From Oscillospiraceae bacterium (GTDB lineage: Bacteria > Bacillota > Clostridia > Oscillospirales > CAG-272), in the NCBI GenBank assembly GCA_015064255.1, contig SVSP01000026.1, forward strand, positions 1 through 38,005: 38,005 bases of DNA. Direction: 5' to 3'. The translations under genes were made by a program, and so were the position numbers. Below the pieces are notes generated by a model that was given only the letters and a program-made list of their open reading frames with translations, was not told where the DNA came from and did not search any database. Below are positions 22,914-31,675 of the stretch, piece after piece; position 1 is the first letter of the stretch; each line of letters begins with the position of its first letter.

Positions 22914-23948
22914 ATGAAAATAGCATTCTTTGACACAAAACCGTACGACAAACCATCGTTTGAAAAGTACGGAAAAGAAAAAGGTATAACCTTTAAATAT
23001 TTCGAGACCAAACTCAACGAAGATACTGTTGACCTTGCAAACGGTTACGACGGAGTTTGCGTATTTGTAAACGATACGGTAAACGCTCCCGTTATCGACA
23101 GACTCTGCGAAATGGGAGTAAAAGTCGTAGCACTTCGCTGTGCGGGATTCAACAACGTAGATGTAAAGCACGCCTACGGAAAGATACACGTACTGAGAGT
23201 TCCCGCATACTCACCGTATGCCGTAGCCGAGCATACGATGGCGCTTCTTCTTACCTCCATCCGCAGAATACACAAGGCTTATATCCGCACAAGGGATTTC
23301 AATTTCAGCCTTGCGGGTATGACAGGCTTTGACCTTCACGGAAAAACTGTCGGTGTTATCGGTACGGGACGAATAGGACGTGCATTTATCGACATCTGCC
23401 GCGGATTCGGTATGAAAATACTTGCTTATGACAAATTCCGTGCAAGTGACCTTGAAAACGGCGGTATCGTAAAATACGTTGAACTTGACGAGCTTTTCTC
23501 AAGCAGCGATATAATCTCTCTGCACTGCCCTCTCACCGAAGACACCTATCACATAATCGACGAAAAGTCTATTGAAAAATGTAAGCGCGGCGTCGTTATT
23601 CTCAACACCTCACGCGGCGCTCTCGTAGATGCGGAAGCACTCCTTGCGGGAATAAAGTCAAGAAAAGTCGGTGCCGCCTGCCTCGACGTTTACGAAGAAG
23701 AATCCGATTTCTTCTTCGAAGATTTCTCGGGTCACATTCTCGAGGATGATATTCTCGCACGTCTTATCTCGATGCCGAACGTTATAGTAACCTCTCACCA
23801 AGCGTTTTTAACAGAAGAGGCTTTGTCAAATATCGCGGAAACAACAGTTCATAACATTGTTGAACTTTTTGAAAAAAATCAGTGTCCTAACGAGCTTTGC
23901 TACCGCGGAGGAAATGCCGAAGACTGCAAGAGTGGAAAGTGCTTCTGA
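22914..23948 (+). CDS. ldhA: D-2-hydroxyacid dehydrogenase, probably D-lactate dehydrogenase
   Basis: A 344-residue NAD-dependent enzyme of the D-isomer dehydrogenase family, reducing pyruvate to D-lactate if the assignment is right. It shows the dinucleotide motif VIGTGRIGRAF (148-158), the catalytic Arg in NTSRGALVDA, the catalytic Glu in LDVYEEES and the catalytic His in VTSHQAFLTEEAL, the last typical of D-LDH. It has a cysteine-containing C-terminal tail (CPNELCYRGG, DCKSGKCF). The start is ATG 22914 with AAAGGCG 8 bp upstream. It is the first gene of an operon divergent from the Crp/Fnr regulator, followed 25 bp later by the 4Fe-4S protein. It probably acts as an NADH sink under stress. 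Confidence 0.88.
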   Translation: MKIAFFDTKPYDKPSFEKYGKEKGITFKYFETKLNEDTVDLANGYDGVCVFVNDTVNAPVIDRLCEMGVKVVALRCAGFNNVDVKHAYGKIHVLRVPAYSPYAVAEHTMALLLTSIRRIHKAYIRTRDFNFSLAGMTGFDLHGKTVGVIGTGRIGRAFIDICRGFGMKILAYDKFRASDLENGGIVKYVELDELFSSSDIISLHCPLTEDTYHIIDEKSIEKCKRGVVILNTSRGALVDAEALLAGIKSRKVGAACLDVYEEESDFFFEDFSGHILEDDILARLISMPNVIVTSHQAFLTEEALSNIAETTVHNIVELFEKNQCPNELCYRGGNAEDCKSGKCF

Positions 23949-23973
23949 AAATATACGATTTCAGGAGGATAAT

Positions 23974-24672
23974 ATGCTAAGGAAAATAATAAAAATAGAT
24001 GAAGAAAAATGCAACGGTTGCGGAGCTTGTGCCGCGGCTTGCCACGAGGGTGCCATTGAAATGGTAAACGGCAAGGCAAAGCTGACACGCGAGGATTACT
24101 GCGACGGACTCGGCGACTGCCTTCCCGCCTGCCCAACAAACGCAATAACATTTGAGCTTCGCGAAGCTCCCGCATATAACGAAAGTGCGGTACTTATTGC
24201 GAAGGCAAAAAAATCCGAAAGAAAACTTCCCTGCGGATGTCCCGGAACACAGTCAAAAGTAATAAAGCACAACGGTGGTCAGACCTTTAAAAATACTGTG
24301 CCAATCGCCAGCCAGCTTTCACAGTGGCCCTGCCAGATAAAGCTCGTTCCCGTGAATGCACCCTACTTCGACGGAGCAAATCTTCTTATTGCCGCAGACT
24401 GTACGGCTTATGCTTACGCAAATTTCCACAATGATTTTATAAGAAATCACATAACTCTTATAGGTTGCCCCAAGCTTGACGAAGGTGATTACGCTGAAAA
24501 GCTTACACAGATAATAAAAAACAACAGTATCAAGAGTGTTAAGATAGTACGAATGGAAGTGCCCTGCTGCGGCGGTATTGAGAACGCAGTCAAGCGTGCT
24601 CTGCAGGTAAGCGGAAAATTTATTCCGTGGCAGGTAGTTACTATCTCAACAGACGGAAAAATTCTTGAATAA
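23974..24672 (+). CDS. 4Fe-4S ferredoxin-type protein with C-terminal CCGG domain
   Basis: A 232-residue cytoplasmic protein. Residues 1-65 form a two-cluster ferredoxin: CNGCGACAAAC, then CDGLGDCLPACP with an unusual CxxxxxCxxxC spacing in place of CxxCxxC. About 170 residues follow, containing CGCPG, LIAADCTAYAYANFHNDF and VPCCGG (near 198-203). This is a conserved clostridial family, usually near Crp/Fnr regulators and stress-response redox genes; its reaction is not established. The ATG at 23974 follows AGGAGGAT and is preferred over the longer frame opening inside ldhA. Its partner electron carriers are likely the rubredoxin and flavodiiron protein encoded just downstream. Confidence 0.85.
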   Translation: MLRKIIKIDEEKCNGCGACAAACHEGAIEMVNGKAKLTREDYCDGLGDCLPACPTNAITFELREAPAYNESAVLIAKAKKSERKLPCGCPGTQSKVIKHNGGQTFKNTVPIASQLSQWPCQIKLVPVNAPYFDGANLLIAADCTAYAYANFHNDFIRNHITLIGCPKLDEGDYAEKLTQIIKNNSIKSVKIVRMEVPCCGGIENAVKRALQVSGKFIPWQVVTISTDGKILE

Positions 24673-24687
24673 AATTACAAATTCAGA

Positions 24688-24716
24688 TTTACAAACAAAA
24701 ATCAGTGTGCTATAAT
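24688..24716 (+). promoter_or_regulatory. Promoter of the flavodiiron-ferritin-rubredoxin genes
   Basis: TTTACA (24688-24693), a 17-bp spacer and TATAAT (24711-24716) lie in the 80-bp gap before the flavodiiron gene, allowing expression independent of the Crp/Fnr-controlled promoter. Confidence 0.7.
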
Positions 24717-24752
24717 ACTTGAGGAATAAAATTTTACCTACGGAGGAAAATT

Positions 24753-26543
24753 ATGTTTATAACCAACGATATAAAGTACATCGGTGTCAACGACCACAAG
24801 GTTGACCTTTTTGAAGGACAGTACAAAGTACCTAACGGAATTTCTTACAATTCTTATGCGATCATCGACGAAAAAATCGCGATCATGGACACGGTAGATG
24901 CTTATTTTACGCACCAGTGGCTTGACAATATTCAGAACACGCTCGGAAGCAGAACTCCCGATTACTTGATAATTCAGCATATGGAGCCCGACCACTCGGC
25001 AAACATTATGAACTTTGCAAAGGCCTATCCGAATGCTACGATAGTTTCTTCCTCAAAGGCTTTTGCGATGATGAAGAACTTCTTCGGTACTGATTTTTCA
25101 GAAAGACGTCTTGTCGTAGGCGAAGGCGATACCCTCACGCTCGGAAATCATACACTTGCTTTCGTTGCGGCACCTATGGTACATTGGCCCGAGGTTATCG
25201 TGACATACGACGTAAAGGACAAGGTACTCTTCTCTGCCGACGGCTTCGGAAAGTTCGGCGCACTCGACGTTGAAGAGCCCTGGACAGACGAAGCTCGCAG
25301 ATATTTTATCGGCATAGTCGGAAAATACGGAGCACAGGTGCAAAGTCTGCTCAAAAAAGCAGCTACTCTCGATATCGGAACGATCTGCCCTCTTCACGGA
25401 CCTGTTCTTAAAGAAAATCTCGGATATTATCTGAATCTTTACAATACCTGGTCAAGCTATCAGCCCGAAGAAGAAGGTATCGTTATAGCATACACTTCCG
25501 TTTACGGAAACACCAAGAAGGCTGTTCTTCAGCTTGCAGAAAAGCTTTCTACCAACGGATGCCCAAAGGTAGTTGTTCACGATCTTGCAAGATGCGATAT
25601 GGCGGAAGCTGTAGCCGATGCATTCAGATACAGCAAAATCGTTCTCGCAACGACCACCTACAACGCTGATATCTTCCCGTTTATGCGCGAGTTTATAGAT
25701 CATCTCACAGAGCGTAATTTCGCAAACCGTACGGTAGCGTTTATTGAAAACGGAAGCTGGGCTCCTCTTGCGGCAAAGATTATGAAGGGTATGCTTGAAA
25801 ACAGCAAAAATCTCACCTTTACCGAAACGAGCGTTAAGATCCTTTCTTCGCTTAACGAAGACAGCTCCGCACAGCTTAATTCTCTTGCAGATGAGCTTTG
25901 CAAGGATTATCTTGCTCAGCAGGATTCGACAGCCAACAAGAATGATCTCACCGCACTCTTCAACATAGGTTACGGACTATATGTAGTGACCTCGAACGAT
26001 GGCAAAAAGGACAACGGTCTTATTGTAAATACCGTAACTCAGGTCACAAACACACCTAACCGCATAGCAGTAACGATAAACAAGGACAACTATTCTCACC
26101 ACGTTATCAAGCAGACGGGAATTATGAATATAAACTGTCTCAGCGTTGATGCTCCTTTCTCTGTTTTCGAACGCTTCGGGTTCCAAAGTGGACGTAATGT
26201 TGACAAGTTTGCAGGACTTGAGCCTCTTCGTTCTGACAACGGTCTTGTATTCCTTCCGAGAAATATCAATTCCTTTATGTCGCTCAAAGTTGAGCAGTAT
26301 GTTGACCTCGATACACACGGAATGTTTATCTGCTCTGTAACAGAAGCAAGAGTTCTTTCCGACAGAGAAACTATGACATACACCTACTACCACAACAACG
26401 TAAAGCCCAAGCCTCAGACAGAGGGCAAGAAGGGTTACGTATGCACTATCTGCGGATACGTATATGAGGGAGATACCCTTCCCGATGATTACATCTGTCC
26501 GCTTTGCAAGCATGGTGCTTCCGATTTTGAAGAAATAAAATAA
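24753..26543 (+). CDS. Flavodiiron protein with flavin reductase and rubredoxin domains
   Basis: A 596-residue cytoplasmic enzyme reducing O2 to water and/or NO to N2O. Four modules are visible. A diiron metallo-beta-lactamase domain (1-240) has HMEPDH (76-81), His144 in HWPE, Asp163 and His215. A flavodoxin domain (about 242-390) contains IAYTSVYGNTKKA. A flavin reductase-like domain spans about 400-545. A C-terminal rubredoxin has Cys564, Cys567, Cys582 and Cys585. Fusing the electron donors lets it draw electrons from NAD(P)H through few partners. The start has GGAGG upstream and a strong promoter. The ferritin follows 33 bp later, then a free rubredoxin. Selectivity for O2 versus NO cannot be read from sequence. 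Confidence 0.93.
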   Translation: MFITNDIKYIGVNDHKVDLFEGQYKVPNGISYNSYAIIDEKIAIMDTVDAYFTHQWLDNIQNTLGSRTPDYLIIQHMEPDHSANIMNFAKAYPNATIVSSSKAFAMMKNFFGTDFSERRLVVGEGDTLTLGNHTLAFVAAPMVHWPEVIVTYDVKDKVLFSADGFGKFGALDVEEPWTDEARRYFIGIVGKYGAQVQSLLKKAATLDIGTICPLHGPVLKENLGYYLNLYNTWSSYQPEEEGIVIAYTSVYGNTKKAVLQLAEKLSTNGCPKVVVHDLARCDMAEAVADAFRYSKIVLATTTYNADIFPFMREFIDHLTERNFANRTVAFIENGSWAPLAAKIMKGMLENSKNLTFTETSVKILSSLNEDSSAQLNSLADELCKDYLAQQDSTANKNDLTALFNIGYGLYVVTSNDGKKDNGLIVNTVTQVTNTPNRIAVTINKDNYSHHVIKQTGIMNINCLSVDAPFSVFERFGFQSGRNVDKFAGLEPLRSDNGLVFLPRNINSFMSLKVEQYVDLDTHGMFICSVTEARVLSDRETMTYTYYHNNVKPKPQTEGKKGYVCTICGYVYEGDTLPDDYICPLCKHGASDFEEIK

Positions 26544-26576
26544 AAATATATTCAACGTATTCAAGGAGAAAAAATT

Positions 26577-27089
26577 ATGTTAAACGAAAAGGTACACAAG
26601 CTGCTTAATCAGCAGATAAACAAGGAATTTTATTCCGCTTATCTCTACCTCGATTTTTCCAACTATTTCAAGGCGCAGGGTCTTGACGGATTCGCAAATT
26701 GGTATATGGTTCAGGCACAGGAGGAAAGAGATCACGCTATTCTCTTCTACACATATCTTCAGAACGAAAATATGCCCGTAGCTCTCGATGCTATCGCAAA
26801 GCCCGACAAGGTTTTCGAGTGCCATATGGACGTACTTAAGGCAGGTCTTGAGCACGAAGAGTACGTAACATCGCTTATAAACGATATATACGGTGCGGCT
26901 TACGACGTACGTGATTTCCGCACGATGCAGTTCCTTGACTGGTTTGTAAAGGAACAGGGCGAAGAAGAAACAAACGCGCACGACCTTATTTCCAAGATGG
27001 AACTATTCGGAAACGATCCCAAGAGTCTTTATATGCTCAATCAGGAGCTTGCAGCAAGAGTATATACAGCACCCTCTCTGGTTCTGTAA
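26577..27089 (+). CDS. ftnA: Non-haem ferritin (FtnA-like)
   Basis: A 170-residue four-helix-bundle iron-storage protein. All ferroxidase residues of bacterial ferritins are in place: Glu17 (KEFYSAY), Glu50 and His53 (EERDH), Glu94, Gln127 and Glu130. The C-terminus ends in LYMLNQELAARVY, as in prokaryotic ferritins. AAGGAG precedes the ATG. Placed between the flavodiiron protein and rubredoxin, it probably sequesters Fe(II) during oxygen exposure, limiting Fenton chemistry. Confidence 0.95.
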   Translation: MLNEKVHKLLNQQINKEFYSAYLYLDFSNYFKAQGLDGFANWYMVQAQEERDHAILFYTYLQNENMPVALDAIAKPDKVFECHMDVLKAGLEHEEYVTSLINDIYGAAYDVRDFRTMQFLDWFVKEQGEEETNAHDLISKMELFGNDPKSLYMLNQELAARVYTAPSLVL

Positions 27090-27131
27090 TAAATAAAACA
27101 ACATAAATTAAATATATGGAGGTAAACTAAA

Positions 27132-27293
27132 ATGAAAAAATATGTATGCGACGTATGCGGATGGGAATATGATGAGGCTAAGGGCGATCCCGAAAACGGA
27201 ATAGCTCCCGGCACAAAGTTTGAGGATCTTCCCGAAGATTTCGTATGTCCTCTTTGCGGAGTAGGCAAGGACGATTTCAGCGAGGCTGAGTAA
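27132..27293 (+). CDS. Rubredoxin
   Basis: A 53-residue one-iron electron carrier. The four cysteine ligands are Cys6, Cys9 (CDVC) and Cys39, Cys42 (CPLC), with the conserved aromatic, GIAPGT and DLPEDF stretches between them. GGAGG lies 9 bp before the ATG. It is the last gene of the stress operon, 42 bp after ferritin and just ahead of a terminator, and is a natural electron donor for the flavodiiron protein or a peroxide-reducing rubrerythrin encoded elsewhere. Confidence 0.95.
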   Translation: MKKYVCDVCGWEYDEAKGDPENGIAPGTKFEDLPEDFVCPLCGVGKDDFSEAE

Positions 27294-27361
27294 AACTAAA
27301 ATATGTTCATACTCTAAAGAACCGTTTTGCGGTACAATGGAATATGATACCCACCTACAAG

Positions 27362-27402
27362 AAAAGTACAGAGATCGTTTCAAAATTCTCTGTACTTTTT
27401 TC
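27362..27402 (+). terminator. Terminator of the flavodiiron-ferritin-rubredoxin operon
   Basis: A perfect 13-bp stem (27362-27374 with 27387-27399, 12-nt loop) runs into a T-tract ending TTTTTTCG. Confidence 0.85.
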
Positions 27403-27409
27403 GTAAATC

Positions 27410-27452
27410 AAAATCGGCAGAGATATTAATTCTCTGCCGAAAGTTGTTTGTA
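27410..27452 (-). repeat. 43-bp exact repeat, copy 1: terminator of the membrane-protein gene
   Basis: Identical to 28140-28182. Each copy contains a 10-bp hairpin (TCGGCAGAGA 27414-27423 with TCTCTGCCGA 27431-27440, 7-nt loop), followed on the minus strand by ATTTTTGAT. It lies 30 bp after the stop of the gene at 27483. Confidence 0.85.
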
Positions 27453-27482
27453 GGAGAGCCATTTATATACTTATATAAAACT

Positions 27483-28010
27483 TCATCTCATCCAATAATC
27501 ATATTTTTTCTTACGGTAAATTAAAAGAAAAACAATATATGCAATACTGTCAAACAAGATACTCAACACATAACCCACAAAGGGTACGTTTATTAATGAA
27601 TCAAATATATACATAGGCACGAAAAAGAACGTGGGAAAAGAAATCACTTTCTTTTCAAACATCAATTTATCAAAGCTATTAAGCGCAAAACATATTAAAA
27701 CTATGATAGCAATAGAAATAAGCATTTTGTATTCGCGCTTTATTATCAATTTAAAATCATCCACAGCCGAAATATACATTTTATCTGTATAGTCAGATAT
27801 TATTTCATTTTCACCCACCGATTTTCTGATTTTAGAAATATACAGCAATATAAAACCAAATGCAATAGTTGTCATTACCGCAATCAAAAACAATCTTAAT
27901 GTAGAATTTTCAAATTCGTTTAATATTGCACCCCAAACAGCATATAAGGCTATATAAGCAATCAGCGTAAAAACAGATGCAAAAGTGATATTTAATAATA
28001 TTCGTTTCAT
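27483..28010 (-). CDS. Unknown small membrane protein, four predicted helices
   Basis: A 175-residue hydrophobic protein not recognised as a known family. Predicted helices lie at about 7-29, 37-58, 91-110 and 140-167, with a charged cytoplasmic loop (about 59-88) and a basic C-terminus (RKKKYDYWMR). GGAG lies 6 bp before the ATG, under a TTGTTT-17-TATAAT promoter. Its upstream region and terminator closely match those of the XRE-TPR regulator gene immediately upstream, so the two are probably controlled together. No function is proposed beyond a membrane target of that regulator. Confidence 0.7.
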   Translation of the reverse strand: MKRILLNITFASVFTLIAYIALYAVWGAILNEFENSTLRLFLIAVMTTIAFGFILLYISKIRKSVGENEIISDYTDKMYISAVDDFKLIIKREYKMLISIAIIVLICFALNSFDKLMFEKKVISFPTFFFVPMYIFDSLINVPFVGYVLSILFDSIAYIVFLLIYRKKKYDYWMR

Positions 28011-28115
28011 ATTAATCTCCTTTTTTCAAATTATTACGAGAATTCAAGTACATTATACAGTGCTTTAGATTAAAAAACAATAACCGAAAAGTAGAGCACA
28101 CTCCACTAATAGTAG
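28011..28115 (-). repeat. Promoter-region duplication, copy 1 (membrane-protein gene)
   Basis: About 105 bp align almost without gaps to 28989-29094, roughly 70% identical by eye. They share the leader ATTAATCTCC, the -10 box, CAATAACCG over the -35, and a distal dyad ending in GTAG. Confidence 0.75.
28052..28080 (-). promoter_or_regulatory. Promoter of the membrane-protein gene
   Basis: On the minus strand, TTGTTT (28080-28075), a 17-bp spacer and TATAAT (28057-28052). The dyad-like GTAGAG/CTCCAC lies just upstream. Confidence 0.7.
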
Positions 28116-28139
28116 CATTTTGAAGTCCTGAATATATCA

Positions 28140-28182
28140 AAAATCGGCAGAGATATTAATTCTCTGCCGAAAGTTGTTTGTA
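28140..28182 (-). repeat. 43-bp exact repeat, copy 2: terminator of the XRE-TPR gene
   Basis: The same 43 bp as 27410-27452 with the same 10-bp hairpin, 17 bp after the stop at 28200. Confidence 0.85.
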
Positions 28183-28199
28183 TTCAAAAAAGCGCGTAA

Positions 28200-28985
28200 T
28201 TAGTCTGACGCTTTTTTACGAATTCCGAGAATGAAATCGCTTTCATTACCGTCAAAAAGAATATCCAATATTTTTGTGATCTTTTCTTTATATCGAGCAT
28301 CTTTTTCGGTTTCGGAAATTGCGGTCAGATGATATGAGATAAGCCATGCCAACGGCTCTATTGCTGATTTGGCAATTTCTTTCTTTTTGTCATCCTCTTT
28401 CAGAATTCGTACCAATGCCGTCTCACGTGTCTTATACAGGTTAGGCAGCTTGTCAGCGTATTCCAGTGCTTTCTCGTAATCTCCATATCTGTAATATGCG
28501 TCGCAAATGTTGAAAAGTGCTGCCCCTCTTATCTGTGAATCATCACAATATCTCAGTATCTGACGATGAATCATAATAGATTCCTTCAGATACTCTCGTT
28601 TTTCCTTTTCACTTCCGTCAAGACGTTCAAGAGAAGCGGAAAGCTGGATCAGCAAAAGCGCATTATTTGGATATGATTTTAACGCATTTCGCATAAGATC
28701 AACGTTTTCCGCATGGTTTCCCTTTTCTCTGTTTTCCTGCCATTTACGGTTTATCTCATCAAGCCTACCGGCAGAAGATATTTCATCCATACCTATAAGT
28801 TCATCGACAGATACCTCAAAATAACGTGCCAAGGCAGGCAGCATAGTAATATCCGGATATCCGTCACCCCGTTCCCATTTGCTTATAGCCTGATAGGAAA
28901 TGCCAAGGTGAGTAGCAAGCTCTTCTTGTGTCAAATCTCTGCTGAGACGCAGTTTTTTTAATTTATCGCCAATCATAAGTTCCAT
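28200..28985 (-). CDS. XRE-family regulator with C-terminal TPR-like helices
   Basis: A 261-residue protein. Residues 5-64 are a Cro/CI-type helix-turn-helix (LTQEELATHLGISYQAISKWE). The rest is helical with TPR-like spacing (ALFNICDAYYRYGDYEKALEYADKL, about 155-179), suggesting peptide or protein sensing. It resembles clostridial regulators of nearby membrane or peptide genes. The ATG at 28985 has GGAG 9 bp upstream; an internal ATG at 28976 is weaker. Its promoter and terminator match those of the next gene, so autoregulation together with control of that membrane protein is likely. Confidence 0.85.
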   Translation of the reverse strand: MELMIGDKLKKLRLSRDLTQEELATHLGISYQAISKWERGDGYPDITMLPALARYFEVSVDELIGMDEISSAGRLDEINRKWQENREKGNHAENVDLMRNALKSYPNNALLLIQLSASLERLDGSEKEKREYLKESIMIHRQILRYCDDSQIRGAALFNICDAYYRYGDYEKALEYADKLPNLYKTRETALVRILKEDDKKKEIAKSAIEPLAWLISYHLTAISETEKDARYKEKITKILDILFDGNESDFILGIRKKASD

Positions 28986-28988
28986 AGT

Positions 28989-29094
28989 ATTAATCTCCGT
29001 TTTTCAAATTATTCCGACGCGTCTGAATACATTATACGATACTTCATGCTACAAATCAATAACCGCAACATAGACTGAGTTCTACTGATCGTAG
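28989..29094 (-). repeat. Promoter-region duplication, copy 2 (XRE-TPR gene)
   Basis: Aligns to 28011-28115. The distal part contains TAGA-CTGAGT-TCTA (29071-29084), a dyad at the position of the GTAGAG/CTCCAC element in copy 1. Confidence 0.75.
29031..29059 (-). promoter_or_regulatory. Promoter of the XRE-TPR gene
   Basis: On the minus strand, TTGATT (29059-29054), a 17-bp spacer and TATAAT (29036-29031). Confidence 0.75.
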
Positions 29095-29179
29095 TATTTT
29101 TCTAATTTAACAGATTTATATTGAAAATCGAATATTTTTGAGAAGCTGAGATTCTTACAATACGGATAATAAGCATTCT

Positions 29180-30013
29180 TTATACAAGGTTAAACGGCTG
29201 TTTCGTGCTTCCGCGGGCGATTTCATCGGAGGAAACCCGGAACTGCTTTCTATATTCCGATGGTGTCATACCGGTCAGGGTCTTGAACTGACGCATAAAC
29301 TGCACGTCGTTCTTATATCCGCACTCCTGCGAGACCTCACGCACCGATATATCGCTTCCCGAAAGCAGATATTTACCGTGCTCGACGCGCGCAGTTATTA
29401 TATCCGATACCACGCTCACGCCGAAAAGACGCTTATATAGATGCTGAAAATATGACTCGCTCAGCACAAGCTCCTTCGAAAGATTTTTTACGCTACGCGT
29501 TTTTTCAGGATGGTTATATATCTCTGTTCGAAGGGCGGACAGCTTTTCATAATACGGCGATATATTAAAATGCTCTGCGTGTATTATCTTTTCGCTTATT
29601 TTTATAAAAAGCAGCTTGAAGTAAAGCAGAAGGCTCTGCTCTCTGTAATAATTCACCGAATATTTTTCCTGATACATCGTCTTTATTATCTGCGATATAT
29701 CCTTTATTCCGTCTAGAGGAACTAGAACGTCAAATGGTATCTGCAGCTCGCGAAGCTCACGCGCCTCTTCGACAGACATATCAAAGTGTATCCAGTCGTT
29801 TGCAAAAGTCTCTTCGGACGCCTTAAAATGCTGGGATCTTCCCTTGTTATAGAGTATAAAGCTTCCCGCAGATGCAAGAACCTTCTCTTCTCCGAAAATA
29901 AATTCAGCTTTCGTTCTGAGAATAATAATTACATAATCCTCCGAGCCGTGCGGTCTGTTTACTTCAAAATTACTGCTATGTATAAAATTATATCCAACAT
30001 TATTTATCTGCAC
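29180..30013 (-). CDS. AraC-family regulator, probable activator of the arabinofuranosidase gene
   Basis: A 277-residue protein with a cupin-type N-terminal sensor and a C-terminal double helix-turn-helix (SQECGYKNDVQFMRQFKTLTGMTPSEYR). GTG 30013 is taken as the start because GAGGT lies 7 bp upstream; ATG 30019, two codons earlier, would be only 1 bp from it and remains possible. A longer frame to 30067 is rejected, since it would run into the promoter. It is divergent from the GH51 gene with overlapping promoters, so it probably controls arabinoside use. Confidence 0.87.
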   Translation of the reverse strand: MQINNVGYNFIHSSNFEVNRPHGSEDYVIIILRTKAEFIFGEEKVLASAGSFILYNKGRSQHFKASEETFANDWIHFDMSVEEARELRELQIPFDVLVPLDGIKDISQIIKTMYQEKYSVNYYREQSLLLYFKLLFIKISEKIIHAEHFNISPYYEKLSALRTEIYNHPEKTRSVKNLSKELVLSESYFQHLYKRLFGVSVVSDIITARVEHGKYLLSGSDISVREVSQECGYKNDVQFMRQFKTLTGMTPSEYRKQFRVSSDEIARGSTKQPFNLV

Positions 30014-30055
30014 GATCATCACCTCAAAAAAAGCAGAATAAGTCAGTTGTGCAAC

Positions 30056-30084
30056 ATTATAACACATTGTAAAATGCTTGTCAA
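30056..30084 (-). promoter_or_regulatory. Consensus promoter of the AraC-family gene (29180-30013)
   Basis: On the minus strand, TTGACA (30084-30079), a 17-bp spacer and TATAAT (30061-30056): a perfect match. Confidence 0.8.
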
Positions 30085-30095
30085 TATGTTATAAT
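30067..30095 (+). promoter_or_regulatory. Promoter of the GH51 gene, overlapping the divergent one
   Basis: TTGTAA (30067-30072), a 17-bp spacer and TATAAT (30090-30095). The two promoters share 30067-30084, so they cannot both be occupied at once. Confidence 0.75.
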
Positions 30096-30105
30096 CCAAA
30101 CATAA

Positions 30106-31632
<1,527 letters not shown>

Positions 31633-31675
31633 TATCTGCACCCATAGCCAACAAACACGAAAGGAATAATAAAAG

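Noticed and set aside
23974..24672. Haem-like cysteine-histidine motif in the ferredoxin (ACAAACHEG).
   Set aside because: The spacing is CxxxCH, it lies inside a standard 4Fe-4S cluster motif, and the protein is cytoplasmic.
28140..28182. 43-bp repeat pair as the start of a CRISPR array.
   Set aside because: Only two copies, about 730 bp apart, each a terminator hairpin directly behind a gene; there is no spacer pattern and no cas gene.
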